In this document: positions 19,029-30,529 of the stretch, one piece after another
How positions within the stretch are numbered: position 1 is the stretch's first letter
Layout: each line of letters starts with the position of its first letter
DNA from: Durusdinium trenchii
Lineage: Eukaryota; Sar; Dinophyceae; Suessiales; Symbiodiniaceae
NCBI GenBank assembly: GCA_963970005.1
Contig: CAXAMN010023695.1
Location: forward strand, 1,492,559 to 1,556,558
Length of the DNA stretch: 64,000 nt
Direction of reading: 5' to 3'
Made by a program: the position numbers and the translations under genes
Notes under the pieces: generated by a model
Database searches by the model: none
What the model was told of the DNA's origin: nothing
Seen by the model: only the letters and a program-made list of their open reading frames with translations

Positions 19029-20361
19029 CTGAGGCACTGCGGGCGGAACCGACCACGTGGAGGGCCCAAGAAGATCGCAGGAGACGTCTGTCTTCCAAGG
19101 TCCTGACTCCACCATGTTTGGGGTGGTCTAGCTTTAAGGAAGGCCGGTCAAAAGACATGGACTGACGCCAATATTTGCATGTGTGTGTATTTTACAGTAT
19201 GTATATGAGATTGATCGATTCCTATGGTATATATGGTATGTAATCCCTGCCCCACTACACCACTTCCCATCACTTCCCCCCCCCCACCCCTTCCCCATCA
19301 CAGACTACCCCACTTGCACCACGCTGCGTGGAGGACGCCGTCCACATCTAAGAAGACCACCGTGGATGGGTCCGGCGGCCCTTGCCGCCGCCCCGCCATG
19401 GCTTGGTACTCCGCCTGTTGGCGACCACCCGGACCGCGAGTTCAGGGACTGAAAAAGACTCCATGTTCGGGGCAGGACCAATGGCAGCAGGGAAACCATT
19501 TCGATTGGAACAGCCACCGAGTGGCAGATGGAGCCCACGAGATGTTGGGATGGCATCGCTGGATCAAATCCTGCAAAGCTGTGGTGAGAATGGGACTGCC
19601 AAGCTGCCTCCTCCATGTCAAGCTGCGTTTCAAACACATCGCCTCAGTGTGACACCAAACTACCACGGCTGGGACCTTAAAGCCATAGATGGGTGACTCA
19701 CCACCAAATACAGAGAAGGATTGCGATCTGATTCCAAACCATATCACTGCTTTTTCAAACAGTGTAACGAGGTGAACATGACGGTCGAACATCCTCAGCC
19801 AGTGGGAGGCTTTCTTTGGGGTGCTCCCGTTAGCTCACCCCACGATGCATTCACTACTACAATGCAGTTCCCTCTCTATATTCCAGCCGAGAAAACCGTG
19901 GTGATCCTCTCTTTCTTCACTTTGGTTTCCTCACTTCTAAAATGGCCAAGCAACCCCAGGCATCCTTCCCAGGGCGCACATCTGCACAAGAGAAGAGCCA
20001 CTTCAACATGGACTGCATGGCAGCCAGGCGGACAGGAATCTCTCCAATCACTCTAGACACATCGTTGCTATCTCCCACCAGTATCAGTTCTTTACGCGTG
20101 GTGATGCGAATGTGGTGATGCTTGGGAATTTGGGGGAAAATACCCAGCTGTAAGGGGATTTGAAATTTTCGGAGTTTTATGTTTGATTTTTCAGGTCTGT
20201 CACTGTGCCTTGCAAGGTTTCAGACCATGATGTGGAAAGCAGCGGGTTCCATTGGGAGGGAGCCAAACTGTTTTGGACATGGGAGTTTGTATCGAGTTGT
20301 ATCAGTTACGGCTCATCAGCTGCATGAGGACCTCGCGCAACTCTTGCAAGCTCCTGCATTG

Positions 20362-21843
20362 CTACCCTCCCTGAGCAAAAGCTGCGTGCGCAACGAAATG
20401 CCGCACAATGCCACATTTTCCCAAACAAATCCGCGCCAACTGGGTTTCTTGCACGTGAAGCTTGGTTGCTATACAGTTGTTTGGATTTTTTTTCCCGTCA
20501 ACTTTTTCCCACCCTTGAGCAACAGGTCGATCCAGTTTAGCTCCAATGAACGCCCCCCAAATATGTTCCACCTTGCGTCTGGACCACTGGCCAGAGCCAA
20601 ACACCTGCGATGTGGCAGTTCGACTGTGATCCGCAGAGTTGAATTCTAACGCCACCAGCACTGTATTCTCTTTGGTGTACGTCTTGTTGTTGTCCAGTCG
20701 TTCGAGTGACATCATCCAATCAACGTTGAGCTCAGCAAAACGCAGCGGGATATCAGAGTAGAAGCAGCGCCCTTGTTGAAACCACAGCATCTTCAGCACA
20801 GAATCCAGGTCAATCTCAAAGTTGCCGTGCCACTTGCCAAGTCTGTGCCTGCTACGAGCATGGTTAAGCATCGTGAGGACGTGACCGCGTAAAGTCAGTC
20901 TACGGTACAGGCTGTACTCTCCAGCACATTGTTTACATTGACTTTGGAGGCCCCTCCTAGAGTTCCTGGACAAAGAAAAAAGACTGGCGGGCTTCCAGAA
21001 GCCACACCTCGAACATCTGAATCGTTCGAAGTCCCCGTCAAGTTCCTTAAGTTCACATTCACAGGAAGCGAGAACGACAGGTGCAGGAAGGGATTGATAC
21101 CTTTCACGGGCAGCCTTGATAGACTTGCCCAAGACTTGTAAGTCGACATGCAAAAGCCGTTCAGTTCCAAAATGTTGGACCTTATCCAAGGACCACTTAG
21201 AAGATCCAGCAGTCTCCTTATTTGTAACCCTTCTGCTGATATTCTCAGTGGTGTTAAACTCAGCGGCAATGAGAACACAGTTTTCTGGGACATACCCAAC
21301 AGCGTTGTTCACCCTTTCCAAAGACATCCGCCAGTCGGAGTGCGGCAGTAGCAGCTCCATTTGAACACCAGAGTACGCACATCTGCCTTGCTGATCAAGG
21401 ATCTTGTTAAGGATGAGGTCGCTACTCAAATTGCAGGCCAAGCCTTTCTTTGTGGATCGTTGCCTGGCATTGCATACCAGAATCTTCGTGTTTCCACGGA
21501 GAGTTCGAGTGTATTCAGCTTTTCTTCGTTTATCACAAGTTTTGCAGTAAGATCGAACACTATCACCATTTGACTTCACACCAAAGTCTGCCAGTGTCTT
21601 CTCAATCCCACAATCGCAACATAGCCACCGGCCGCTGCCATCACCCAATGCCCTTGAAGTTGGCGGACGTCTTCCAGCAAGTTGAGATTTCCTGGGTGTC
21701 CTCGCCTCCTCCACCAAGCATCGCACCTCCTCGCTCTTCAACACCGCACGACCAAGCCGCTCTGCTGAATGTCTCAAGCAGCTCAAACGCCTTTCTCGCA
21801 AGGGGGGCCACAACTGCTGCCAGCGGAAAACATGTTTGAACAT
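20362..21843 (-). CDS. Duplicated zinc-finger plus HNH endonuclease-like protein, 493 aa
   Basis: Open for 493 codons from ATG at 21843; a GTG 33 bp upstream is not a credible start. The protein contains the same two-part unit twice. Unit 1: CxxC-type pairs C75/C78 and C100/C103, then an HNH-like block with C155-Y-S-G, SLER (174-177), Y184, N188 and EFN (195-197). Unit 2: C277/C280 and C303/C306, then C360-F-Y-S, SLERLDN (379-385), Y389, N393 and EFN (400-402). The order S-x-x-R-x-D/N..Y..N is that of phage-type HNH homing-nuclease-like proteins, where the zinc pairs hold the fold. Whether it cuts DNA is unknown; the usual first histidine is not obvious. The last 40 residues may be intron read-through. 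It lies on the same strand as the coiled-coil exons, either nested in their intron or as a gene boundary. Confidence 0.75.
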   Translation of the reverse strand: MFKHVFRWQQLWPPLRERRLSCLRHSAERLGRAVLKSEEVRCLVEEARTPRKSQLAGRRPPTSRALGDGSGRWLCCDCGIEKTLADFGVKSNGDSVRSYCKTCDKRRKAEYTRTLRGNTKILVCNARQRSTKKGLACNLSSDLILNKILDQQGRCAYSGVQMELLLPHSDWRMSLERVNNAVGYVPENCVLIAAEFNTTENISRRVTNKETAGSSKWSLDKVQHFGTERLLHVDLQVLGKSIKAARERYQSLPAPVVLASCECELKELDGDFERFRCSRCGFWKPASLFSLSRNSRRGLQSQCKQCAGEYSLYRRLTLRGHVLTMLNHARSRHRLGKWHGNFEIDLDSVLKMLWFQQGRCFYSDIPLRFAELNVDWMMSLERLDNNKTYTKENTVLVALEFNSADHSRTATSQVFGSGQWSRRKVEHIWGAFIGAKLDRPVAQGWEKVDGKKNPNNCIATKLHVQETQLARICLGKCGIVRHFVAHAAFAQGG

Positions 21844-22835
21844 GTTTGAACACTCTGGACAGCATGGCTCTCTCACAGTGGTTGCAGGAAGAGTGCTGGC
21901 TCGTTTGGGCCTGCTGAAAAAGAAGCCATGAACCCAGAGCCAGTATACACTGAATTTATCCTGGAGAGACGTGCAACATCAAGATCATCAAGGAGGTTTG
22001 TGCTGCTGGAGCTATAGATGATACAGGCTGTCAAAACTAGCCCTGGGAAAATCACACGTGGTATTGTACTGGTTTCTGTGGCCGCGGCCCGATGTCCTCA
22101 GTCCTCCCAAATCAATGCCCAATAATCTGCTCAACAAGTCTTCAGATGACTTGGTAAAAGAAAGGATTATATAACCACCCCAACACCCCCGGTCACAGAA
22201 GGGTTTGCATCTGAGCATCCTGGAAGGACTCCCACCTTCAGAACCCCAAAAAAAGAAACACGACCTCTCCACCGTCCCCCCGCCCAACCTCCAACTGTGG
22301 CAAGCGCTTCAGGAACGCACCCAACCTGCCCCCAGCCACTCCCAGTGTCGATGTGCAACGCGTATCTGTCACCAGCATCCCCTCCCCCGGTCCCCAGCGG
22401 CTGCAGCGCTGACAGCCCGAGTGGTGGACGACCGACCGTGCAGCTGCTGCTGCGACCCGGGACGCCCAGCCGACAAGGGCGATGCATGGGGCAGCACCAC
22501 AGGGTGGATGACTCGGCGGGACAGACAGGCGCTGGCCCGAACCGCCACGAAACGAGCCCAGTGAACGGCCGAGCGAACGGCATGTCCCAAGGGTACCGTT
22601 CCAGACGACCTTCCGAGGGACGGACGAAGTGCTTCCGACTGGCTGGCTGTTCCTCGGCCCCAAAAAGACCAACAGCTGTTCATAAGGCTGAACCACAAGC
22701 CGATGGCCAATAGAGATGGCTCAAAACGAACCAAAGCCATTGGAATCATGAACAACGGGCATTCTCGGCCAAGGGGATGATCATGAATCCCAACCCATTA
22801 CAGCACGACGGATGACACGGTGATTTCCTCCACAC

Positions 22836-22885
22836 CGTGGCCTCGCTTCCTCCGCGCAGGCGCGCTCCTCCGCACGCTTCCAGGC
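22836..22885 (-). CDS. Coiled-coil microexon
   Basis: 50 nt between TCTCTGAG and GTGTGGAG; reads AWKRAEERACAEEARP. Its last bases and donor (GGCCACG|GTG) repeat those of the exon at 25064-25136, which suggests duplicated exons. Confidence 0.5.
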
Positions 22886-23399
22886 CTCAGAGAAGACCCA
22901 TCGGGTAGGATGCATCTCTTGCAGTCGACGACTCCTTCGTAACTGCATGTAGTCAACACCCCACTGCGAAACACCCAAGGGCTTCTACTAAACCAGCAAC
23001 ACCCGACTACATCGGGCCTGGGGGTGAAGGTGGTGCAGAAGTTCTTCCATCAACAGTTCGCCAGTCAGACGAAGATGTGGACCCACAAACGTGGAGGAAA
23101 CAGATCTTCAGGGTCGATCCTGACATCAGGTTCCAGATCAACTTTGGTGGTGTGGGTCATACTTTGGATGAACCTCATCTAAACTGCTTGAACTGGTGTG
23201 GGCCATCTGCTGTAGGCCTACAACAAAAAGAATCAAACCTAGATAGACTAGATTAAGTATATTAGATATATGAATATGACAAAAAAGTCAAGTACGGGAT
23301 CACCTCTTAACTTGTAGTGGCACTATGTTGTTCTCAGCAAATTTGAAATAAAACTAAGCTTGATATGATTTACGACGTCTATCAGGACCCACCAAAAGG

Positions 23400-23735
23400 T
23401 ATCCATGTTGCCGCCATCAAAGAGCCCCGCGCGACCAATGTCCGAACGCGCTTCAGACCAACTCCTCTTCTGCCGATCAGGCCCTGGTCGCATGACGAAA
23501 GACCACCCTCTGACGCGCGGAGAACGTCGCAGGTCTCCGAACACCTCACCAAACGTCCGCCGGACACGTCCAAGTCCTCCACCAAACTCAGCAGCCTCCA
23601 CCTCTCCCCGGCCTCCTCCGACCCCCCCGGCCTCGTCCGCGGCGTGGGCGCCCCGCTCGGTGGCCAAGACCTCGGACCTCACACCGGAGACGGACGTGTC
23701 GCCCGACCGCGGGGAGGAGCCGGAGCCAACACACA
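23400..23735 (-). CDS. GC-rich exon-like segment, ends approximate
   Basis: A GC-rich block in AT-richer flanks, open on the minus strand, with EVLATERGAHAADEAGG and LGRVRRTFGEVFGDLRRS. The plus strand is also open. I could not fix splice sites, so only strand and composition support it. Confidence 0.35.
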
Positions 23736-24132
23736 GCGTTGACAGACAGTGTAGATAGATGTGACATTGCATCATCCATGGAGTGTCTGGGTACAACAAT
23801 GAGTAAAGCAGTAAAGCTAAACAATGATATACCTCATAGCCTTCTTGGACTAAGCCTCCCTGCTTCAGCGCCGCCAGCTGTGGAGCCTCGGAGAAGGTTT
23901 CGTGGCTCGTTTCGCTTGCGTGGGATGTGTGACGTCCACAACCGCTGTGACACGGGGCCATGTAGACTCAAACAGATGAATCAAACAGCCAAAACGGGTG
24001 TTTCAATCCACATTGGGGAGCGAGGTTTCATGTGTCTCAAGAGTCTACATCGTCTCCATTCCCTGGCAACATCGTCTCCATCTTCGACCCACCGGACCGG
24101 GTGGTCTCGTCTCAGGGGCCCCGAGCCACCAC

Positions 24133-24206
24133 CCGTTGTGCGCTGGCTTCCTCCTCGACCGCCTTCTGCTCCGCCGTCGCCTTCTCCTCCAAGCGCTTCA
24201 CCTTGC
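24133..24206 (-). CDS. Coiled-coil microexon
   Basis: 74 nt between CGCGAG and GTGGTGGC; reads KVKRLEEKATAEQKAVEEEA then SAQR, with near-perfect heptads. The other minus frames encode glycine-rich nonsense, so the frame choice is clear. Confidence 0.6.
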
Positions 24207-25063
24207 CTCGCGCGGAAAAAAGGCGTGCGGGGCACAGGTGTGCCAGATGAAGGAAGCGGGAAGCGGCGGGAAGCGTGGAATGCTAGGGCTTGGGACGCTG
24301 ATGACTCGCTACCAGGCTCCAAACCACTGCGTTGAACCCCTGCGTTGGGGGTCCGTTGGGTCCGGTTCTTCGAAACGTGCGAAAGAACAGTCAAGCATCG
24401 ACGAGCTGGTCAGGTGCCATGGTTTCCTGGGCTCCAAGCTCTCCATCTTGGACTTGCTCTTGTTGATATATTGCATCAAGGCCTCTGCAGGTGGCTTGGC
24501 CCGGCAGACCCCAAACAGACACAACACGGGTCGCGGAAGACAAGACTGGATGAAGAGAGACGCCCGGCGCGAAAAAGCTTGCCACGAGCCCGGCGAAGAA
24601 CATGGGGGTTTTGGACACAAAACCCCTCAACGACACGCGCCCAAAACCGTGGCCCAGCTTGAAGTGCTTCGCGTCAGTCCGTCACAGATTTGATTGAATA
24701 ACTTCACTCGCAAAGAAAAACGGCCATCACTTGGGTCACCAGTTTGGATCGCTTCCCTCACTTCCCGAATCATGGATCACTTTGGTTGCAATTTCGCAAC
24801 GTCCATCAACTTCCCGAATCCTTTTTGCATGCTGGCAGGAACTTGCTGCAAGGTTTGCAATTGGTGGGCAGGACGATGATAAGCCATCTCACAAACTGTT
24901 CAAAAACCCGTCATTTGATGTTCAGAGGTGTGGGTACTAGTTCAGAGGTCTTGTTGAAGTACCCTCCTTGCTTGAACAGACTGGGGTTGGTCAAGCCGGG
25001 CCCTTACACGCTCTAAACTCACCTTGCCGACACTTCTCCCCACTTCATCAGCCCCCCCCCCAC

Positions 25064-25136
25064 CGTGGCCTCCTCAGCACAGCTCAAGGGCTTCTCCTGG
25101 GCCTTCAACTTGGCCGCCCACGTCGCCTCCACTGAC
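25064..25136 (-). CDS. Coiled-coil microexon
   Basis: 73 nt between CCCGAG and GTGGGGGG; reads VEATWAAKLKAQEKPLSCAE then EAT. An alternative acceptor five bases further on would start it at 25131. Confidence 0.5.
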
Positions 25137-25412
25137 CTCGGGTGTCGCAAGTGCCAAAGAGGTATAGCGGTGGCAGGTTTTGGGAGGACAGTGGGATATC
25201 TCAATTGGGCTTCTTGGTAGTGTTGTTGGGCAAACCATCGTGTCTTTACTATGTTCTAATCATCTCCATGATCTTCCTCTAATGTTTGTTCTACGAATAG
25301 GCTCAGCGAAACCCCACACCTCTGCGGAGGGTTGAGTGTGTACTCAAGAAAGAGGTTCTCCACCTTCGGCATACACAGCGTCCTAGTGGTCTATTGCGCC
25401 CTCCGAGGGCAC

Positions 25413-25518
25413 AGCTTCAAGCGCTCAGCAGCCTCCTCTTCCAAGCTCTCCAAACGCCCACGATCCTGGAGTTTCAGGCGAGCATGTGGATCATTGAGGA
25501 TCCAGCTTGGAGTTGCGC
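25413..25518 (-). CDS. Coiled-coil exon
   Basis: 106 nt between CCGCAAG and GTGCCC; reads ATPSWILNDPHARLKLQDRG then RLESLEEEAAERLKL. The other frames are stopped, which makes this one of the firmer exons. Confidence 0.6.
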
Positions 25519-26354
25519 CTTGCGGCGCCAAAACGCGTCCTATCTGCCCCCCAGCTTGGTTGAAATGGTGGTAGACTGACGAGTGCTCGCAAAGAATGAA
25601 GTGGGTGTGCCCAAAGTGTCTATTAAAGAACTGAGTTCACTGCGAATAATACGTATCATGTCCATGTGTTTCAATTCTTGGACATCGTGTCCATGACTGG
25701 GGACCTGTTAGGGGACTCTATAGTTGCATCTCCAAACCGTGCCCCCAGAACCTGTCGCTTCACGGCAACTCCATCAGTCATCAGTCCCTGCCTTCTCACA
25801 CAATGCATCCTGCTCGCGTGCTTTCTCCTCAGCTACCTCGAGCCAGGGTGGTGAGGGTTCCTGTTCCTAAAAATAACTGCACGTCTGGGGATGAACTGGG
25901 GATTTCTCTCCATTTTGAGATTTGGCTTGGCTGCAGAGGGCTTCGGAAGCCAGTACCAAGTGGGTGAAGAAAATGAAAGTTGACAACGGAAATGGTGAAC
26001 TGAGTCGTGATTGGAATGTCGGCGGGAGTCAAATCCATAACCCCTTTCCGGATGGTCCTGATATATGAGTTGCTCTCCAAATGAAATGCCCTTGCATGAA
26101 GTTATGAAGTGCAGGAAGATAAAATCTTGAGGACGACTCCTATGGAGTCCCCAACTTAGGTTCTTGGAGAAGCTTAGCAGCTTAGGCTTAGCCGCTGAGC
26201 GGAGCATCTCTCAGTAATCCCAGAAATCTTGACCAACGGTCGTTTTGATGCAAACCAAGGGTGCCTGGGCTCTCAATTGACACGTACCAGGATGGCATGG
26301 CAGGTGTGGAGCCCTCAGCTTCCATCCCCCAGCCCACAGAACCAAAGGCCTCAC

Positions 26355-26425
26355 CGGGGCGCCCCATCCCCCGCCTCCTGCTGCTTTCGAAGCTTCGCCG
26401 TCCGCTCCGCAGCTCGCTCCTCCAC
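26355..26425 (-). CDS. Coiled-coil exon with strong splice sites
   Basis: 71 nt between GTTGTGTAG and GTGAGGCC, both close to consensus. Reads VEERAAERTAKLRKQQEAGD then GAP. The frame is chosen for heptad pattern; the +1 frame is also open and gives a glycine-rich peptide. Confidence 0.6.
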
Positions 26426-26686
26426 CTACACAACATCGAGTATGTGAAGAGTTCTCTGACCGAAGTGCTGAAAATGAGCTGGTGTTCTTTCGCATGTCCA
26501 AGCCAACAAGATTGATGAGTGTGGGTCAAGGGTCACCGGAGATGTTGCAGGAGTTCATCAAGAGTCCGCCAACATGGATAAGTATCCATAATTATGGGAG
26601 AAATTCCATGCTGCACTCAATTCGCCCAACATCCATCTTCTGCTTGTCCCGGGACTGGGAGTCCCTGTTCCTTCCGACTCCCTGAC

Positions 26687-26774
26687 CTCCCCGAAGCTCG
26701 GCTCCGGCGGCTCCGGCGGCTCCGGGGCCCACCTCGACGACGGCCTGGCGCAAGCGCTGCAAGGCCGCCTCCAC
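26687..26774 (-). CDS. Coiled-coil exon
   Basis: 88 nt between CCACCACAG and GTCAGGG; reads VEAALQRLRQAVVEVGPGAA then GAAGAELRG. It starts like the exon at 26355-26425 (GTGGAGG), which hints at duplication. Confidence 0.6.
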
Positions 26775-27309
26775 CTGTGGTGGGCTCCGGTGGGCGAGGT
26801 GAACATGGGGAGAAGCATGAGGTTTTTTGGGTGTTTGGGACTCCCCAATGGCGATGGCCTTGACAGAGCACGAATCTACTCGGGGAAGAAGAAGGTCCTA
26901 AGGACAAGATGTTTGGCAAGACTCCTGTCTAGGACTGGCGTCTGGACCTACATTCACCCCTTTTTCAACTACCCCAATGTATGTAAATATGCCAGTCCCA
27001 TTAGTCGTGTCTGGGTTCTCGTCATGTTGACTTTTGGATTCCTGATTCGGACAGGTGTTGCTTCTACGTTGAGTCCAAAAAGTTACAGTATTCTGACTGG
27101 AGATTGCAGCGTTCCATTCCAAAAAAGAAAACGTCCTTCAGAACAGGTTCCAGGACATTCAGGAGCTTCCTGTTCTCCATGTCCATACAGTGATTGGCAC
27201 TCATTTGGCGGCTCTTGCGCTAAACGCTCCCCAAAACCCGCCGCATGGCCGTGTGGCCATTCCAGGCACCCTTGGGTCCTCCCCTCCTGCCCTCCTCCCA
27301 AAGACTAAA

Positions 27310-27437
27310 GGCTGTTCAGCTTCGCCATGCTTCGCCTCATGCCGTTGCTTTTGGGCGGCTTCAGTCTTCTCCTCACGCATCCGATCACCGCGGGTCGGCC
27401 CCGGTCCCCGGGCTTCCGCGGTCGCGGGTTGGCAACT
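27310..27437 (-). CDS. Charged helical exon, 3' end approximate
   Basis: Acceptor CTCTTTGCAG at 27438-27440; reads on through GDRMREEKTEAAQKQRHEAK and HGEAEQ. A GT donor near 27300 is possible but weak. Confidence 0.5.
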
Positions 27438-27539
27438 CTGCAAAGAGATCCGTGCAGACCCCCCACGAAGAGCTCCACTCTAGCAAAAGAAACATGGGTT
27501 GACCAAGAGTTTGAAGCGTCCAGGGTCCACAGCTATATA

Positions 27540-27800
27540 TAATCCCTTGAAAAAATCATATTTGCATGTCTCTTGCTTTAATATAAGCGCTTTTAGTATA
27601 AAGAAATGCAAATTGAAGGGATGTTATAGGAACCATTTTTCATATAGAGGAAAAGAGACTAATTACCACTTCAAATTGAATGCAAATAATGAAAGGAGTA
27701 CATCATAGGAGTAATTACTAAAATCAATAATTAAAGTGAACCATCAAGAATTTTCTTTGTCCTATATACATATATATATATATAATTCTATATATATATT
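27540..27800. other. AT-rich intron stretch with (TA)n
   Basis: A locally AT-rich interval ending in tatatatatatataattctatatatatatt. No coding signal. Confidence 0.6.
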
Positions 27801-27825
27801 CCTCTAGCTTCTCTACTCTCTCCAC

Positions 27826-28022
27826 CTGTGCCCTTTTCTCTCCTTCACCACTTGCAGCTTCTTGGCCTCTTCCACTCTTGCCGAGTGTTCGGCCAAGCGC
27901 TGGGCATCTTCCCAAGCACTCTGCGCGTGGCGCTCCATCTGCTGCCGCTGACGGTACAGCCGCAGCTCGGTGTCGTCAAAGAGGTTCTCCTCATCCTTCA
28001 CGCTCTCCTGGAGCTTCTCCGT
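27826..28022 (-). CDS. Long coiled-coil exon
   Basis: 197 nt between CGGGCAG and GTGGAGAG; includes EKLQESVKDEENLFDDTELR and RLAEHSARVEEAKKLQVV. The densest coiled-coil signal in the window and the largest exon of the set with both splice sites visible. Confidence 0.65.
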
Positions 28023-28362
28023 CTGCCCGGAGGTCGAAGGGGTCGGAGGCGGAATGGGGATGGATCCGAAAAGAAGAGAACCGGCCGGACCCCCATAGTA
28101 TACAGTATGACCTCCCCAACCTCTGATAATGTGGACGGTAGGGGGTGAAACATGGTTCGGTCCTACACCGGTCGGCTCAGGTCGGTCGAAGGGATCCCGT
28201 GTGGAGCATCGCTGTGCATTGAACGTGCTCTGGAAACAACTGGGGGTCATGTGCAACTGGGGAAGAAGGGACTGTCGCACCAGAACATTGCAAGAAGGCA
28301 GTGGACAAGATCTCGCACCAAACATTGTCCCTCATCTCTGCTGTTCTTCCCTCTCTCCACAC

Positions 28363-28545
28363 TCTTTCGGAAAGGATCGCGGACCGCTTCTCCTCCGAGC
28401 TGATCTCCTGCACCTCCGGCAGAAACAATCCCGGACTGCGCGCCGTGGGGCGGCGCCCGGGCGGACGCTCTGGCGGCGCGTCGGGCGCGTCGTTCTGGCG
28501 CCGCTTGGGCGAGCGCTCAGCCAGCATCGCGCGGACGTGGGGCGG
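28363..28545 (-). CDS. Exon, proline/arginine-rich to helical, start approximate
   Basis: Reads HVRAMLAERSPKRRQNDAPD and later LFLPEVQEISSEEKRSAILS, ending at a GTGTGGAG donor. The 5' boundary may be a CGAG acceptor near 28548. Confidence 0.5.
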
Positions 28546-28799
28546 GATGAGGCTCGACACGCGGCCGAAGTCCTACGGCGACGGTGTGGCGGCTTGGGCA
28601 CGACTCGTCGCGTCCACAAAGCTTTTAGAAGAAGAGGGGGAGAAGAAAAGGATGCTGAACTTGGGTGTATAGTATATACTGTATATATCCCACCAGTAGT
28701 TAACAGTGGATTTTTCAGCTTGGTTGGTAAAGGCAATTCTCGATCATCTTTGACCATCTTGTACCAACTGTTACTGGTCATGGGCCCCATGGGCTACAC

Positions 28800-28965
28800 C
28801 CAGCCGTCTCAGCTTCAACCCCAGCCGTCTCTTCCCCCCGGTCCTGCGACGCCGCGCGCCGCGGAAGATCCTTGCGCGGCTCCTTGGGCGGCGTGGCAAG
28901 CAGCTTGGTCAGGCGCGGGACGTGCGTCGCGGCCTCCAGCGACGAGGCGCGGGAGACGACGGGTG
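28800..28965 (-). CDS. Exon-like segment, ends approximate
   Basis: Open frame with SRASSLEAATHVPRLTKLLA and KEPRKDLPRRAASQDRGEE. GC-rich relative to flanks; exact splice sites not fixed. Confidence 0.45.
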
Positions 28966-29078
28966 TCAAAAAACGGTTGACCTGGTGTTGCAGCATCAAA
29001 TCCCTTATAGGTGACCAACATGGTTGTTCGGTAAGAACTGCCTAGGGTATAGGTCTCGTTCGAGAACGGACACATCAC

Positions 29079-29139
29079 TGGAAGCCGCTGCTGCGTCCCA
29101 TGTCGTTCCCACAGGTCGATCCGCAGCGTGGGCCGATCC
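29079..29139 (-). CDS. Helical microexon
   Basis: 61 nt between CCTTGAG and GTGATGTG; reads DRPTLRIDLWERHGTQQRLP after one base of a split codon. Confidence 0.45.
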
Positions 29140-30310
29140 CTCAAGGGGGGCGAAGGCACAGAAGACATGGAGTTCTCTCCCAGGGTTGGTCAGCGAATCT
29201 GGGCGGTCGCATCCATCCTTTGGGAATCTGGACATCCACTGCACTCGGACGATGCCCAAAATCCATCCTACCACACCCACGCGCTCGGGGTGGTAGACAT
29301 GAACACCCCGAATCACAGCGTTTCTGGGCTATCAAGAACGAAGCCCCACACAGGGTGTCCTGGTATACCGCAACAATCCATACCCGGTGTAGGAAAAAGA
29401 GTCCATAAGGTTCCATGTCCTCGTGATCCGATGTCCCGACTCTTCAATAGGATTGCCCACCATGCGGCCAGATTGCATGTCATGGATTGCTCACGCCGAT
29501 CCGCGTATTTTTGTTCATACAGTTTTGGAGGTGTGGAATGAGGGGAAGACTGGGAACACGTGGACGAACCCAACTTGCGCACCATCTCAAGCGGAAGATC
29601 TTGCTGGTCACCAGCCAAGACACCCCCTGGATTTCATCAAGCGCCTGTATAGTAAAGGTTGTTTTGCCATGAACTTGAAACCACATCACTTGCTACAAAC
29701 CACAACTTGCCTTCTCACCATGCAGGCTGAAGAACTCCGGTGTTGACTAAGGCTGGAGAACTCGGGGGTAAGGACTATTGGTTTACCCGGCTGGCCCGCC
29801 CCCCATGGGTGAGTGGGATGTCTAATGCGAATGCTCCAAGCATGCAGCATGTCATGTCTAGCCCAGTTTTCCCTACTCCATCAGACATGATCCTTTGTTT
29901 TCGGACACGTTCTTTCAGTCAGTCGGGGTCGCCAGATCAATTGAAAACCAGGGAAAACCAGGGTGACCAAGTCTCGCGCACAAAACATTCTGCTCTGCGG
30001 ATGAGAAGCTGCGGCCACGGGGGGCTTTGAGGGCTTTGAGGGCTTTGAGGGCTTGTGCACCTGCGCTTTCAGAAGCCACTCCAGAGGGTGCTCCCCAACT
30101 TCTTTTCAACAGAGTCAAAGGTGGAACCAGGCTTCAAGAGGACATAAGAGGACTCGAGGATTCGCCTGTTTCAGGGAACACTTGGGGGGGGTCACTCTGC
30201 ACCGGAAGATTCCGGCGGGGCAGGGGCAGCCTGTCTCCTACCTCCGCGGGGCATGTTCCTGCCGAATTCTCGCTCCTGAAGCACCACTCAGAGAGTGTCA
30301 TTGGCAAAGA

Positions 30311-30342
30311 CACTCCTTGAAATAACCATGGAAGTGGAGTTC
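30311..30342. repeat. Single copy of a dispersed hairpin-arm motif
   Basis: The sequence actccttgaaataaccatgg continuing aagtggagttc matches one arm of the inverted repeat at 32111-32206 and, in reverse complement, 44319-44349. Confidence 0.6.
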
Positions 30343-30491
30343 ACCCCCTGTTTGCTATCAGGAAAATGGTCGTCCTTCAGGAACATAGAAACAGGTCGAA
30401 CTCCCCTTTTTCGAGATCCTGAAACGGGGATCTGGATGTTTCTGGTGTTTGTGAAGCATCTCAAAGCCCACTGAAGCACGGATCTTGGAAC

Positions 30492-30529
30492 CTGGTGTCT
30501 TTTCTTCTTCGGACGCTCGCTCTTCAGGC
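30492..30529 (-). CDS. Coiled-coil microexon
   Basis: 38 nt between CTGAAAG and GTTCCAAG; reads PEERASEEEKTP. It sits within a region (30485-30916) that is open on both strands, so other coding here is possible. Confidence 0.35.

Noticed and set aside
22238-22713. Overlapping long ORFs on both strands
   Set aside because: GC-rich stretch open in several frames at once; no frame stands out.
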